A stretch of DNA of 64,000 bases, from the NCBI GenBank assembly GCA_964057225.1, contig OZ059900.1, positions 9,310,501-9,374,500 on the forward strand, read 5' to 3'. Positions 14,616-25,525 of this stretch are shown here, piece after piece (the stretch's first letter is position 1; each line of letters opens with the position of its first letter). This DNA is from Auanema rhodensis (lineage: Eukaryota; Nematoda; Chromadorea; Rhabditida; Rhabditidae). Below the pieces are notes generated by a model. It was not told the origin of the DNA. It saw only the letters and a program-made list of their open reading frames with translations, and did not search any database. The translations under genes and the position numbers were made by a program.

Positions 14616-14913
14616 ACACTTACGTTTTCATCTTCAAACTGTCATTTAATCCTCTGAATCTATACTTTTGGTAATTAAACTCGGCCAATTCATCAGCAGA
14701 GACAAGACTTCCTTCGCGTAAGCTTTGCTTTATTTCACTAAGCATTTATTCCATTTTATCAAACATCATACAATGAAGTTTGAGATGTTTCACTTGTAAG
14801 ATGTGAGTTAACCGGTCTTCTACTCGAGTATGAGAAGCAAACTCGGTTAACTTCTGTTCACAAAGATCTCTGATTTGTTCATCACTGAGATCGTTTTCGT
14901 TGTTCATGCTCAT
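14616..14913 (-). pseudogene. Array gene B, unit 1: truncated at the array edge
   Basis: The first coding part (ATG at 14,911-14,913) and the second ORF to the splice donor at 14,624 are present. The array ends at 14,616, eight bases past the exon end and inside the intron, so the last exon is missing. Upstream, an acceptor TTTCCAG at 14,922-14,923 gives a leader of only 8 nt before the ATG, as in trans-spliced nematode mRNAs. It also carries the in-frame TAA (14,746-14,748) found in every copy. Confidence 0.7.
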
Positions 14914-15062
14914 CTCTTTAACTGGAAATAAGTATTTAACTTTAAAAACAACAGCAATTCCAATAAAATGATCGAAAACATTAAAAAAACATATAAAATT
15001 GTTATACAGAAGAATAATTAAATCGATATAGTGTTTGAAATTCTCGCAATATCTAACTATCC

Positions 15063-15174
15063 CGCGTATTATTAGAGCACATAAGTGGTTATCAACAACC
15101 ATTCTTTCTTAAACTTATTTTTTAATTCTTCAAAGACTATTAACAAAGAGAAAAAGGTTTACGGCACCCGGGAT
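15063..15174 (-). pseudogene. 5S 3'-end relic plus flank, unit 1
   Basis: TTACGGCACCCGGGAT at 15,159-15,174 matches exactly the last 16 nt of the 5S gene except its two terminal bases. Its downstream flank on the minus strand (15,063-15,158) is clearly alignable with the flank of the true 5S (16,663-16,737), sharing a CGCGTAT block, a GGTTATCAA/GATTATCAA block and TTCTTAAACTT. The rest of the 5S gene is absent. It is best read as the remnant of a second, deleted 5S gene upstream of array gene B. Confidence 0.7.
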
Positions 15175-15918
15175 GACTTACGTGAGGGATCAGATTTGTT
15201 CAATTGGTGAATATCTTATTTTTTCTTTCATAAAATTGAATATATATATAAATATATGATAAACATAAAGTTTTTATATAAAAGTCACAAAACAATTTAG
15301 AGTAACTGAAATCTTTATAAACACATGTCACTAGTAGCCCGAGCCCTTTCCTTCATATTCATCAATTTATATACAAATATATTTTTATTACATAGTTCGT
15401 CATGAATATGTAGATAAAGAGAAACATTAGAAGAAAATTATTTTGAAAAAAGTATAATATACCGTACACCACAACTCTCTATAAAACATTCTCAGGATAA
15501 TTCCCAAATTTGCCCTTTAAACTCATTTAATATGCTGTTGAGAAAATGAGCACAAAATTTAAATTTTTTTTTAAAAAGTGAATGAAAATGTTTCTTCAAG
15601 TTTACTCCAATTGTAGTTTTCGAAATAATTTCTATCATACCAGTTCGAATGATGATAATGGTATGTGAAATATATAAACGCTTTAAGCATTCATAAGATT
15701 TTTATTTTCTTAAAAATAGTACAAAATTGAAAAATTGTTAAAAGTCTTGCGGTCATCATAACCTTAAACAAGTTCTAATTCAAAAATAAAAAAAACAAAT
15801 CACAGCATATTCACAGAATACAATCAAGTTATTTGAATACAAATAACATAATTCACAAGACAAAGGCAAAAATTCATAATTTAATAGAATATAGCATACA
15901 GTTTACAACTCACTATGT

Positions 15919-16491
15919 TTAATCCTTGTTATCTATAATTTCTTTGAAATATCTTCTAGTCTCCTCATATTCTGTCATTAATGGCTTTGGAACTGTCATG
16001 TTGTTATCGAAATAAACTTCGATTTCACTGGCAAGAAATCGAAGATGCTGAGTCATAAGGGAATGAAGCTTTCGATATTCTTTGAACATGTTATTTTTAT
16101 GCTCTTGTTCTCTTCTATAGTTTTCCTCTTCAGCTAATTCAATTTTCATTAAAACTTGTTCAATTTTCCGATGCATCTTTGTTTCGTCTGTCAGTAAACC
16201 AAAATCAAAGAGCATACGATTATTCATTTCTTCGTCGTCGGAAACTGTTCCGTTGTTGTGATTTAGTGCTTTCTATTATAAACGATCAAGAGATTCATAA
16301 AGGAGATATTATCCAAACCTTGTTACTACTGTTTTCAGTGGACATCACGTTTCTTCTTCTACTCTGCCGAATATTTTGTGATTGTCTCTTTGACTCTTTT
16401 CTCACAACTTTTCCTTCATTAACAAATGATTCATCAACAAAATTCTACAACAATATAAATTGGAAATAACATAACAAAATTTACTAACCAT
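15919..16491 (-). CDS. Array gene A, unit 1: 160-aa acidic/coiled-coil-like protein, unknown function
   Basis: Exons on the minus strand are 16,489-16,491 (the ATG alone), 16,319-16,444 and 15,919-16,272. Introns are 44 and 46 nt, GT-AG, and both fall in phase 0. The frame stays open to a TAA stop. Residues 2-43 are basic, with a QSRRRN cluster. About residues 52-62 are acidic (SDDEE). About residues 68-130 are Glu/Lys/Leu-rich and look helical, possibly coiled coil. An acceptor at 16,539-16,540 (TTTTTCAG) precedes the start by about 47 nt and could take a spliced leader. No family recognised and no membrane segment seen. The gene lies on the same strand as the 5S gene, about 250 bp downstream of its 3' end. 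Confidence 0.72.
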
Positions 16492-16737
16492 TTTGATCTT
16501 CGATGACCTACTTGGTTAAACTAAGACAATTGAAATTACTGAAAAATAAAAGAATTAAATTTTAAAAAAGTATTTAACAAGCTATATATGTAAAAAAATA
16601 ATAATTGGAAATAGAATCATTACGACATTTGGAGCATTTTTTATTTAAAATATAATTTATTCGCGCGTATCAATAGAGCGTGTATCTGATTATCAATAAC
16701 TATTTTCTTAAACTTTTTTTTTCTGAAAAAAGAAAAA

Positions 16738-16855
16738 GCTTACGGCACCCGGGATTCCCAAGCCGTCTCCGATCCAAGTACTAACCGGGCCCAACGTTGC
16801 TTGACTTGCCAGATCGGACGGGATGGCGTACTTTCAACGTGGTATGGTCGTAAGC
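16738..16855 (-). rRNA. 5S ribosomal RNA, unit 1
   Basis: The 118-nt reverse strand starts GCTTACGACCATACCACG and ends GGGTGCCGTAAGC, so the ends pair as helix I (GCTTACG with CGTAAGC). The internal promoter region, including the conserved GTCCGATCTGGCAAG and GGATCGGAGACGG segments, is intact. Transcription would end in the T-rich tract just downstream on the minus strand (16,722-16,737, TTTTTCTTTTTTC), as expected for RNA polymerase III. It looks functional: no change is seen against the other three copies. Confidence 0.97.
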
Positions 16856-17229
16856 GAAGGCAAAGTTTTGTTGTACGCTTATAACAGTCAACTTCGCTGG
16901 CCGTGGTATCAGAAAGTGCACAACTTTTGGCAGAAATAAAACATCTGCGTTATATTCTTTTATTCATTGTCTTATGAAAAGAAAACCGTCTTTTATTTTT
17001 TTACATCGTGAAATGAATATTCTATTGCTCATTTCGTTTACATGAAATGATATATTAAATAACTTTTCCATGATCATTAATATATCCACAAGTACTATCA
17101 GGTATTTATTATAAATAAAATAAAAAATATAAACAAAGTATAATAATTGTTTATTATAACAAAAAACAAATTTATAGTTAAATATCGAATAAATAAAATC
17201 TCAAGTAGATGTCTGTCAGTTGTTAAGTT

Positions 17230-17589
17230 TTATTCAGGATCATTGAAAACCTCGGCGCTGAAAAGAAACTTCATTACAAATCAGAATTACAACACTTACG
17301 TTTTCATCTTCAAACTGTCATTTAATCCTCTGAATCTATACTTTTGGTAATTAAACTCGGCCAATTCATCAGCAGAGACAAGACTTCCTTCGCGTAAGCT
17401 TTGCTTTATTTCACTAAGCATTTATTCCATTTTATCAAACATCATACAATGAAGTTTGAGATGTTTCACTTGTAAGATGTGAGTTAACCGGTCTTCTACT
17501 CGAGTATGAGAAGCAAACTCGGTTAACTTCTGTTCACAAAGATCTCTGATTTGTTCATCACTGAGATCGTTTTCGTTGTTCATGCTCAT
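17230..17589 (-). CDS. Array gene B, unit 2: small spliced gene with an in-frame TAA
   Basis: Exon 17,300-17,589 encodes 55 residues from ATG, then TAA (17,422-17,424). It runs on in the same frame from an immediately following ATG for 40 residues to a GTAAGT donor. A 42-nt intron and exon 17,230-17,257 add the last residues (ending NDPE) and a TAA that overlaps an AATAAA polyadenylation signal. Frame, splice sites and acidic Lys/Glu/Leu composition on both sides of the stop suggest one ancestral ORF of 105 codons. It may be a pseudogene, a stop-readthrough gene, or two ORFs on one mRNA. An acceptor 8 nt before the ATG would suit spliced-leader addition. Family not recognised. Confidence 0.55.
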
Positions 17590-17738
17590 CTCTTTAACTG
17601 GAAATAAGTATTTAACTTTAAAAACAACAGCAATTCCAATAAAATGATCGAAAACATTAAAAAAACATATAAAATTGTTATACAGAAGAATAATTAAATC
17701 GATATAGTGTTTGAAATTCTCGCAATATCTAACTATCC

Positions 17739-17850
17739 CGCGTATTATTAGAGCACATAAGTGGTTATCAACAACCATTCTTTCTTAAACTTATTTTTTA
17801 ATTCTTCAAAGACTATTAACAAAGAGAAAAAGGTTTACGGCACCCGGGAT
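17739..17850 (-). pseudogene. 5S 3'-end relic plus flank, unit 2
   Basis: Same relic one period on; the 16-nt exact match is at 17,835-17,850. Confidence 0.7.
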
Positions 17851-18594
17851 GACTTACGTGAGGGATCAGATTTGTTCAATTGGTGAATATCTTATTTTTT
17901 CTTTCATAAAATTGAATATATATATAAATATATGATAAACATAAAGTTTTTATATAAAAGTCACAAAACAATTTAGAGTAACTGAAATCTTTATAAACAC
18001 ATGTCACTAGTAGCCCGAGCCCTTTCCTTCATATTCATCAATTTATATACAAATATATTTTTATTACATAGTTCGTCATGAATATGTAGATAAAGAGAAA
18101 CATTAGAAGAAAATTATTTTGAAAAAAGTATAATATACCGTACACCACAACTCTCTATAAAACATTCTCAGGATAATTCCCAAATTTGCCCTTTAAACTC
18201 ATTTAATATGCTGTTGAGAAAATGAGCACAAAATTTAAATTTTTTTTTAAAAAGTGAATGAAAATGTTTCTTCAAGTTTACTCCAATTGTAGTTTTCGAA
18301 ATAATTTCTATCATACCAGTTCGAATGATGATAATGGTATGTGAAATATATAAACGCTTTAAGCATTCATAAGATTTTTATTTTCTTAAAAATAGTACAA
18401 AATTGAAAAATTGTTAAAAGTCTTGCGGTCATCATAACCTTAAACAAGTTCTAATTCAAAAATAAAAAAAACAAATCACAGCATATTCACAGAATACAAT
18501 CAAGTTATTTGAATACAAATAACATAATTCACAAGACAAAGGCAAAAATTCATAATTTAATAGAATATAGCATACAGTTTACAACTCACTATGT

Positions 18595-19167
18595 TTAATC
18601 CTTGTTATCTATAATTTCTTTGAAATATCTTCTAGTCTCCTCATATTCTGTCATTAATGGCTTTGGAACTGTCATGTTGTTATCGAAATAAACTTCGATT
18701 TCACTGGCAAGAAATCGAAGATGCTGAGTCATAAGGGAATGAAGCTTTCGATATTCTTTGAACATGTTATTTTTATGCTCTTGTTCTCTTCTATAGTTTT
18801 CCTCTTCAGCTAATTCAATTTTCATTAAAACTTGTTCAATTTTCCGATGCATCTTTGTTTCGTCTGTCAGTAAACCAAAATCAAAGAGCATACGATTATT
18901 CATTTCTTCGTCGTCGGAAACTGTTCCGTTGTTGTGATTTAGTGCTTTCTATTATAAACGATCAAGAGATTCATAAAGGAGATATTATCCAAACCTTGTT
19001 ACTACTGTTTTCAGTGGACATCACGTTTCTTCTTCTACTCTGCCGAATATTTTGTGATTGTCTCTTTGACTCTTTTCTCACAACTTTTCCTTCATTAACA
19101 AATGATTCATCAACAAAATTCTACAACAATATAAATTGGAAATAACATAACAAAATTTACTAACCAT
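18595..19167 (-). CDS. Array gene A, unit 2
   Basis: Second copy, identical over the coding region. Exons are 19,165-19,167, 18,995-19,120 and 18,595-18,948, with the same start-codon-only first exon and both splice sites intact. Encodes the same 160-aa protein as unit 1. Confidence 0.72.
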
Positions 19168-19413
19168 TTTGATCTTCGATGACCTACTTGGTTAAACTAA
19201 GACAATTGAAATTACTGAAAAATAAAAGAATTAAATTTTAAAAAAGTATTTAACAAGCTATATATGTAAAAAAATAATAATTGGAAATAGAATCATTACG
19301 ACATTTGGAGCATTTTTTATTTAAAATATAATTTATTCGCGCGTATCAATAGAGCGTGTATCTGATTATCAATAACTATTTTCTTAAACTTTTTTTTTCT
19401 GAAAAAAGAAAAA

Positions 19414-19531
19414 GCTTACGGCACCCGGGATTCCCAAGCCGTCTCCGATCCAAGTACTAACCGGGCCCAACGTTGCTTGACTTGCCAGATCGGACGGGAT
19501 GGCGTACTTTCAACGTGGTATGGTCGTAAGC
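19414..19531 (-). rRNA. 5S ribosomal RNA, unit 2
   Basis: Identical to the 5S gene of unit 1, 2,676 bp away, with the same T-rich terminator. The single T-to-G difference at 19,547 lies in the 5' flank, outside the gene. Confidence 0.97.
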
Positions 19532-19905
19532 GAAGGCAAAGTTTTGGTGTACGCTTATAACAGTCAACTTCGCTGGCCGTGGTATCAGAAAGTGCACAAC
19601 TTTTGGCAGAAATAAAACATCTGCGTTATATTCTTTTATTCATTGTCTTATGAAAAGAAAACCGTCTTTTATTTTTTTACATCGTGAAATGAATATTCTA
19701 TTGCTCATTTCGTTTACATGAAATGATATATTAAATAACTTTTCCATGATCATTAATATATCCACAAGTACTATCAGGTATTTATTATAAATAAAATAAA
19801 AAATATAAACAAAGTATAATAATTGTTTATTATAACAAAAAACAAATTTATAGTTAAATATCGAATAAATAAAATCTCAAGTAGATGTCTGTCAGTTGTT
19901 AAGTT

Positions 19906-20265
19906 TTATTCAGGATCATTGAAAACCTCGGCGCTGAAAAGAAACTTCATTACAAATCAGAATTACAACACTTACGTTTTCATCTTCAAACTGTCATTTA
20001 ATCCTCTGAATCTATACTTTTGGTAATTAAACTCGGCCAATTCATCAGCAGAGACAAGACTTCCTTCGCGTAAGCTTTGCTTTATTTCACTAAGCATTTA
20101 TTCCATTTTATCAAACATCATACAATGAAGTTTGAGATGTTTCACTTGTAAGATGTGAGTTAACCGGTCTTCTACTCGAGTATGAGAAGCAAACTCGGTT
20201 AACTTCTGTTCACAAAGATCTCTGATTTGTTCATCACTGAGATCGTTTTCGTTGTTCATGCTCAT
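19906..20265 (-). CDS. Array gene B, unit 3
   Basis: Identical copy. Exons are 19,976-20,265 and 19,906-19,933, with the in-frame TAA at 20,098-20,100. The same uncertainty applies about pseudogene, readthrough or two ORFs. Confidence 0.55.
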
Positions 20266-20414
20266 CTCTTTAACTGGAAATAAGTATTTAACTTTAAAAA
20301 CAACAGCAATTCCAATAAAATGATCGAAAACATTAAAAAAACATATAAAATTGTTATACAGAAGAATAATTAAATCGATATAGTGTTTGAAATTCTCGCA
20401 ATATCTAACTATCC

Positions 20415-20526
20415 CGCGTATTATTAGAGCACATAAGTGGTTATCAACAACCATTCTTTCTTAAACTTATTTTTTAATTCTTCAAAGACTATTAACAAAG
20501 AGAAAAAGGTTTACGGCACCCGGGAT
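20415..20526 (-). pseudogene. 5S 3'-end relic plus flank, unit 3
   Basis: Same relic one period on; the 16-nt exact match is at 20,511-20,526. Confidence 0.7.
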
Positions 20527-21270
20527 GACTTACGTGAGGGATCAGATTTGTTCAATTGGTGAATATCTTATTTTTTCTTTCATAAAATTGAATATATATA
20601 TAAATATATGATAAACATAAAGTTTTTATATAAAAGTCACAAAACAATTTAGAGTAACTGAAATCTTTATAAACACATGTCACTAGTAGCCCGAGCCCTT
20701 TCCTTCATATTCATCAATTTATATACAAATATATTTTTATTACATAGTTCGTCATGAATATGTAGATAAAGAGAAACATTAGAAGAAAATTATTTTGAAA
20801 AAAGTATAATATACCGTACACCACAACTCTCTATAAAACATTCTCAGGATAATTCCCAAATTTGCCCTTTAAACTCATTTAATATGCTGTTGAGAAAATG
20901 AGCACAAAATTTAAATTTTTTTTTAAAAAGTGAATGAAAATGTTTCTTCAAGTTTACTCCAATTGTAGTTTTCGAAATAATTTCTATCATACCAGTTCGA
21001 ATGATGATAATGGTATGTGAAATATATAAACGCTTTAAGCATTCATAAGATTTTTATTTTCTTAAAAATAGTACAAAATTGAAAAATTGTTAAAAGTCTT
21101 GCGGTCATCATAACCTTAAACAAGTTCTAATTCAAAAATAAAAAAAACAAATCACAGCATATTCACAGAATACAATCAAGTTATTTGAATACAAATAACA
21201 TAATTCACAAGACAAAGGCAAAAATTCATAATTTAATAGAATATAGCATACAGTTTACAACTCACTATGT

Positions 21271-21843
21271 TTAATCCTTGTTATCTATAATTTCTTTGAA
21301 ATATCTTCTAGTCTCCTCATATTCTGTCATTAATGGCTTTGGAACTGTCATGTTGTTATCGAAATAAACTTCGATTTCACTGGCAAGAAATCGAAGATGC
21401 TGAGTCATAAGGGAATGAAGCTTTCGATATTCTTTGAACATGTTATTTTTATGCTCTTGTTCTCTTCTATAGTTTTCCTCTTCAGCTAATTCAATTTTCA
21501 TTAAAACTTGTTCAATTTTCCGATGCATCTTTGTTTCGTCTGTCAGTAAACCAAAATCAAAGAGCATACGATTATTCATTTCTTCGTCGTCGGAAACTGT
21601 TCCGTTGTTGTGATTTAGTGCTTTCTATTATAAACGATCAAGAGATTCATAAAGGAGATATTATCCAAACCTTGTTACTACTGTTTTCAGTGGACATCAC
21701 GTTTCTTCTTCTACTCTGCCGAATATTTTGTGATTGTCTCTTTGACTCTTTTCTCACAACTTTTCCTTCATTAACAAATGATTCATCAACAAAATTCTAC
21801 AACAATATAAATTGGAAATAACATAACAAAATTTACTAACCAT
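21271..21843 (-). CDS. Array gene A, unit 3
   Basis: Third identical copy. Exons are 21,841-21,843, 21,671-21,796 and 21,271-21,624. No frameshift or stop separates it from units 1 and 2. Confidence 0.72.
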
Positions 21844-22089
21844 TTTGATCTTCGATGACCTACTTGGTTAAACTAAGACAATTGAAATTACTGAAAAATA
21901 AAAGAATTAAATTTTAAAAAAGTATTTAACAAGCTATATATGTAAAAAAATAATAATTGGAAATAGAATCATTACGACATTTGGAGCATTTTTTATTTAA
22001 AATATAATTTATTCGCGCGTATCAATAGAGCGTGTATCTGATTATCAATAACTATTTTCTTAAACTTTTTTTTTCTGAAAAAAGAAAAA

Positions 22090-22207
22090 GCTTACGGCAC
22101 CCGGGATTCCCAAGCCGTCTCCGATCCAAGTACTAACCGGGCCCAACGTTGCTTGACTTGCCAGATCGGACGGGATGGCGTACTTTCAACGTGGTATGGT
22201 CGTAAGC
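22090..22207 (-). rRNA. 5S ribosomal RNA, unit 3
   Basis: Identical to the other 5S copies, with the T-rich terminator on its low-coordinate side. Confidence 0.97.
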
Positions 22208-22581
22208 GAAGGCAAAGTTTTGTTGTACGCTTATAACAGTCAACTTCGCTGGCCGTGGTATCAGAAAGTGCACAACTTTTGGCAGAAATAAAACATCTGC
22301 GTTATATTCTTTTATTCATTGTCTTATGAAAAGAAAACCGTCTTTTATTTTTTTACATCGTGAAATGAATATTCTATTGCTCATTTCGTTTACATGAAAT
22401 GATATATTAAATAACTTTTCCATGATCATTAATATATCCACAAGTACTATCAGGTATTTATTATAAATAAAATAAAAAATATAAACAAAGTATAATAATT
22501 GTTTATTATAACAAAAAACAAATTTATAGTTAAATATCGAATAAATAAAATCTCAAGTAGATGTCTGTCAGTTGTTAAGTT

Positions 22582-22941
22582 TTATTCAGGATCATTGAAA
22601 ACCTCGGCGCTGAAAAGAAACTTCATTACAAATCAGAATTACAACACTTACGTTTTCATCTTCAAACTGTCATTTAATCCTCTGAATCTATACTTTTGGT
22701 AATTAAACTCGGCCAATTCATCAGCAGAGACAAGACTTCCTTCGCGTAAGCTTTGCTTTATTTCACTAAGCATTTATTCCATTTTATCAAACATCATACA
22801 ATGAAGTTTGAGATGTTTCACTTGTAAGATGTGAGTTAACCGGTCTTCTACTCGAGTATGAGAAGCAAACTCGGTTAACTTCTGTTCACAAAGATCTCTG
22901 ATTTGTTCATCACTGAGATCGTTTTCGTTGTTCATGCTCAT
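22582..22941 (-). CDS. Array gene B, unit 4
   Basis: Identical copy. Exons are 22,652-22,941 and 22,582-22,609, with the in-frame TAA at 22,774-22,776. Confidence 0.55.
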
Positions 22942-23090
22942 CTCTTTAACTGGAAATAAGTATTTAACTTTAAAAACAACAGCAATTCCAATAAAATGAT
23001 CGAAAACATTAAAAAAACATATAAAATTGTTATACAGAAGAATAATTAAATCGATATAGTGTTTGAAATTCTCGCAATATCTAACTATCC

Positions 23091-23202
23091 CGCGTATTAT
23101 TAGAGCACATAAGTGGTTATCAACAACCATTCTTTCTTAAACTTATTTTTTAATTCTTCAAAGACTATTAACAAAGAGAAAAAGGTTTACGGCACCCGGG
23201 AT
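23091..23202 (-). pseudogene. 5S 3'-end relic plus flank, unit 4
   Basis: Same relic one period on; the 16-nt exact match is at 23,187-23,202. Confidence 0.7.
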
Positions 23203-23946
23203 GACTTACGTGAGGGATCAGATTTGTTCAATTGGTGAATATCTTATTTTTTCTTTCATAAAATTGAATATATATATAAATATATGATAAACATAAAGTT
23301 TTTATATAAAAGTCACAAAACAATTTAGAGTAACTGAAATCTTTATAAACACATGTCACTAGTAGCCCGAGCCCTTTCCTTCATATTCATCAATTTATAT
23401 ACAAATATATTTTTATTACATAGTTCGTCATGAATATGTAGATAAAGAGAAACATTAGAAGAAAATTATTTTGAAAAAAGTATAATATACCGTACACCAC
23501 AACTCTCTATAAAACATTCTCAGGATAATTCCCAAATTTGCCCTTTAAACTCATTTAATATGCTGTTGAGAAAATGAGCACAAAATTTAAATTTTTTTTT
23601 AAAAAGTGAATGAAAATGTTTCTTCAAGTTTACTCCAATTGTAGTTTTCGAAATAATTTCTATCATACCAGTTCGAATGATGATAATGGTATGTGAAATA
23701 TATAAACGCTTTAAGCATTCATAAGATTTTTATTTTCTTAAAAATAGTACAAAATTGAAAAATTGTTAAAAGTCTTGCGGTCATCATAACCTTAAACAAG
23801 TTCTAATTCAAAAATAAAAAAAACAAATCACAGCATATTCACAGAATACAATCAAGTTATTTGAATACAAATAACATAATTCACAAGACAAAGGCAAAAA
23901 TTCATAATTTAATAGAATATAGCATACAGTTTACAACTCACTATGT

Positions 23947-24519
23947 TTAATCCTTGTTATCTATAATTTCTTTGAAATATCTTCTAGTCTCCTCATATTC
24001 TGTCATTAATGGCTTTGGAACTGTCATGTTGTTATCGAAATAAACTTCGATTTCACTGGCAAGAAATCGAAGATGCTGAGTCATAAGGGAATGAAGCTTT
24101 CGATATTCTTTGAACATGTTATTTTTATGCTCTTGTTCTCTTCTATAGTTTTCCTCTTCAGCTAATTCAATTTTCATTAAAACTTGTTCAATTTTCCGAT
24201 GCATCTTTGTTTCGTCTGTCAGTAAACCAAAATCAAAGAGCATACGATTATTCATTTCTTCGTCGTCGGAAACTGTTCCGTTGTTGTGATTTAGTGCTTT
24301 CTATTATAAACGATCAAGAGATTCATAAAGGAGATATTATCCAAACCTTGTTACTACTGTTTTCAGTGGACATCACGTTTCTTCTTCTACTCTGCCGAAT
24401 ATTTTGTGATTGTCTCTTTGACTCTTTTCTCACAACTTTTCCTTCATTAACAAATGATTCATCAACAAAATTCTACAACAATATAAATTGGAAATAACAT
24501 AACAAAATTTACTAACCAT
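23947..24519 (-). CDS. Array gene A, unit 4
   Basis: Fourth identical copy. Exons are 24,517-24,519, 24,347-24,472 and 23,947-24,300. It lies downstream of the edge copy of the 5S gene. Confidence 0.72.
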
Positions 24520-24765
24520 TTTGATCTTCGATGACCTACTTGGTTAAACTAAGACAATTGAAATTACTGAAAAATAAAAGAATTAAATTTTAAAAAAGTA
24601 TTTAACAAGCTATATATGTAAAAAAATAATAATTGGAAATAGAATCATTACGACATTTGGAGCATTTTTTATTTAAAATATAATTTATTCGCGCGTATCA
24701 ATAGAGCGTGTATCTGATTATCAATAACTATTTTCTTAAACTTTTTTTTTCTGAAAAAAGAAAAA

Positions 24766-24883
24766 GCTTACGGCACCCGGGATTCCCAAGCCGTCTCCGA
24801 TCCAAGTACTAACCGGGCCCAACGTTGCTTGACTTGCCAGATCGGACGGGATGGCGTACTTTCAACGTGGTATGGTCGTAAGC
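24766..24883 (-). rRNA. 5S ribosomal RNA, unit 4 (array edge)
   Basis: Identical 5S gene. Its 5' flank keeps only about 60 bp of array sequence before the BEL/Pao LTR starts at 24,945, with a private G-to-A change at 24,928. If upstream elements matter for expression, this copy may be weaker; the internal promoter is intact. Confidence 0.96.
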
Positions 24884-24944
24884 GAAGGCAAAGTTTTGTT
24901 GTACGCTTATAACAGTCAACTTCGCTGACCGTGGTATCAGAAAG

Positions 24945-25240
24945 TGTCGCGGTTAGTGATTATTTCTTTTATTTTTCCTATATTTTGCTCCATTTTAGAT
25001 TTTGTTTTTCATCGTTTCTCTCTACTTTGTCTATTTCAGATTGTACTTTTCGGCCCGCCTTCCTATATCGTCATCTTTAGGATCAAAAACACTTTATACC
25101 TCAACCAAACCTCAACGGACTATAGACGATCTATATTTTGTTGAATTGTTGATTCTTTAATAAAGCATTCTACCACTGATTATCTGTTCTATTGATCCTC
25201 AGCGGAATACCGACAACCGAATACCTTCGCCGAATAGACA
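24945..25240 (+). repeat. 5' LTR of BEL/Pao element
   Basis: A 296-bp block that starts TGTCGCGG and ends GACA (TG...CA), just before a TGG that could open the primer-binding site. Its 3' part (about 25,097-25,224) is about 85% identical to 29,107-29,224. An AATAAA signal lies at about 25,158. The exact left edge is uncertain by 2-3 bp because TG is shared with the array sequence. Confidence 0.7.
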
Positions 25241-25525
25241 TTGGTGCATCGACCATTACGACTCAGGTCTCTGCTTCAACAGGTATTTTAACATATAACT
25301 TGGTGGCGAATCTTAAGTCCATCAACTCAGACGTGAAATTGTCTGCAGTAACCGAAATAAATTCGAAGCATAATAACGCTTCAATATACGACAAGTCGTA
25401 TATTTTTCATTTTACATCTCGTACTTGTACACCTTTCATTACTTGTTTCCTCGAATTTTTTCGAAACTTGACTTATAATTATCAGCTATAGAAGCTTACC
25501 AATAACGCCTCATACAGGGTTAGAA

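Larger units (their letters stand above)
14616..24946. repeat. Tandem 2,676-bp 5S rDNA array with embedded protein genes
   Basis: About 3.86 direct repeats with a period of exactly 2,676 bp, judged by identical features at 14,746, 17,422, 20,098 and 22,774. On the minus strand each unit reads 5S rRNA, array gene A, a 16-bp relic of a 5S 3' end, then array gene B. Units are almost identical: by eye I found only a T-to-G change at 19,547 and a G-to-A change at 24,928. The left edge lies just inside the last intron of a gene B copy and abuts a hAT remnant. The right edge lies about 60 bp 5' of the last 5S and abuts a BEL/Pao LTR. Nematode 5S clusters often carry an SL RNA gene in the spacer; none is seen here. 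Confidence 0.97.

Noticed and set aside
17330..17350. SL1-like string: the reverse strand of the gene B exon contains GTTTAATTACC, shared with the nematode spliced leader
   Set aside because: Only 11 bases match, they lie in the coding frame of gene B, and neither a donor at the right place nor an Sm-site RNA body follows.
24855..25491. Plus-strand open frames across the array edge and LTR
   Set aside because: They lie in the LTR and the untranslated leader of the retroelement, upstream of gag.
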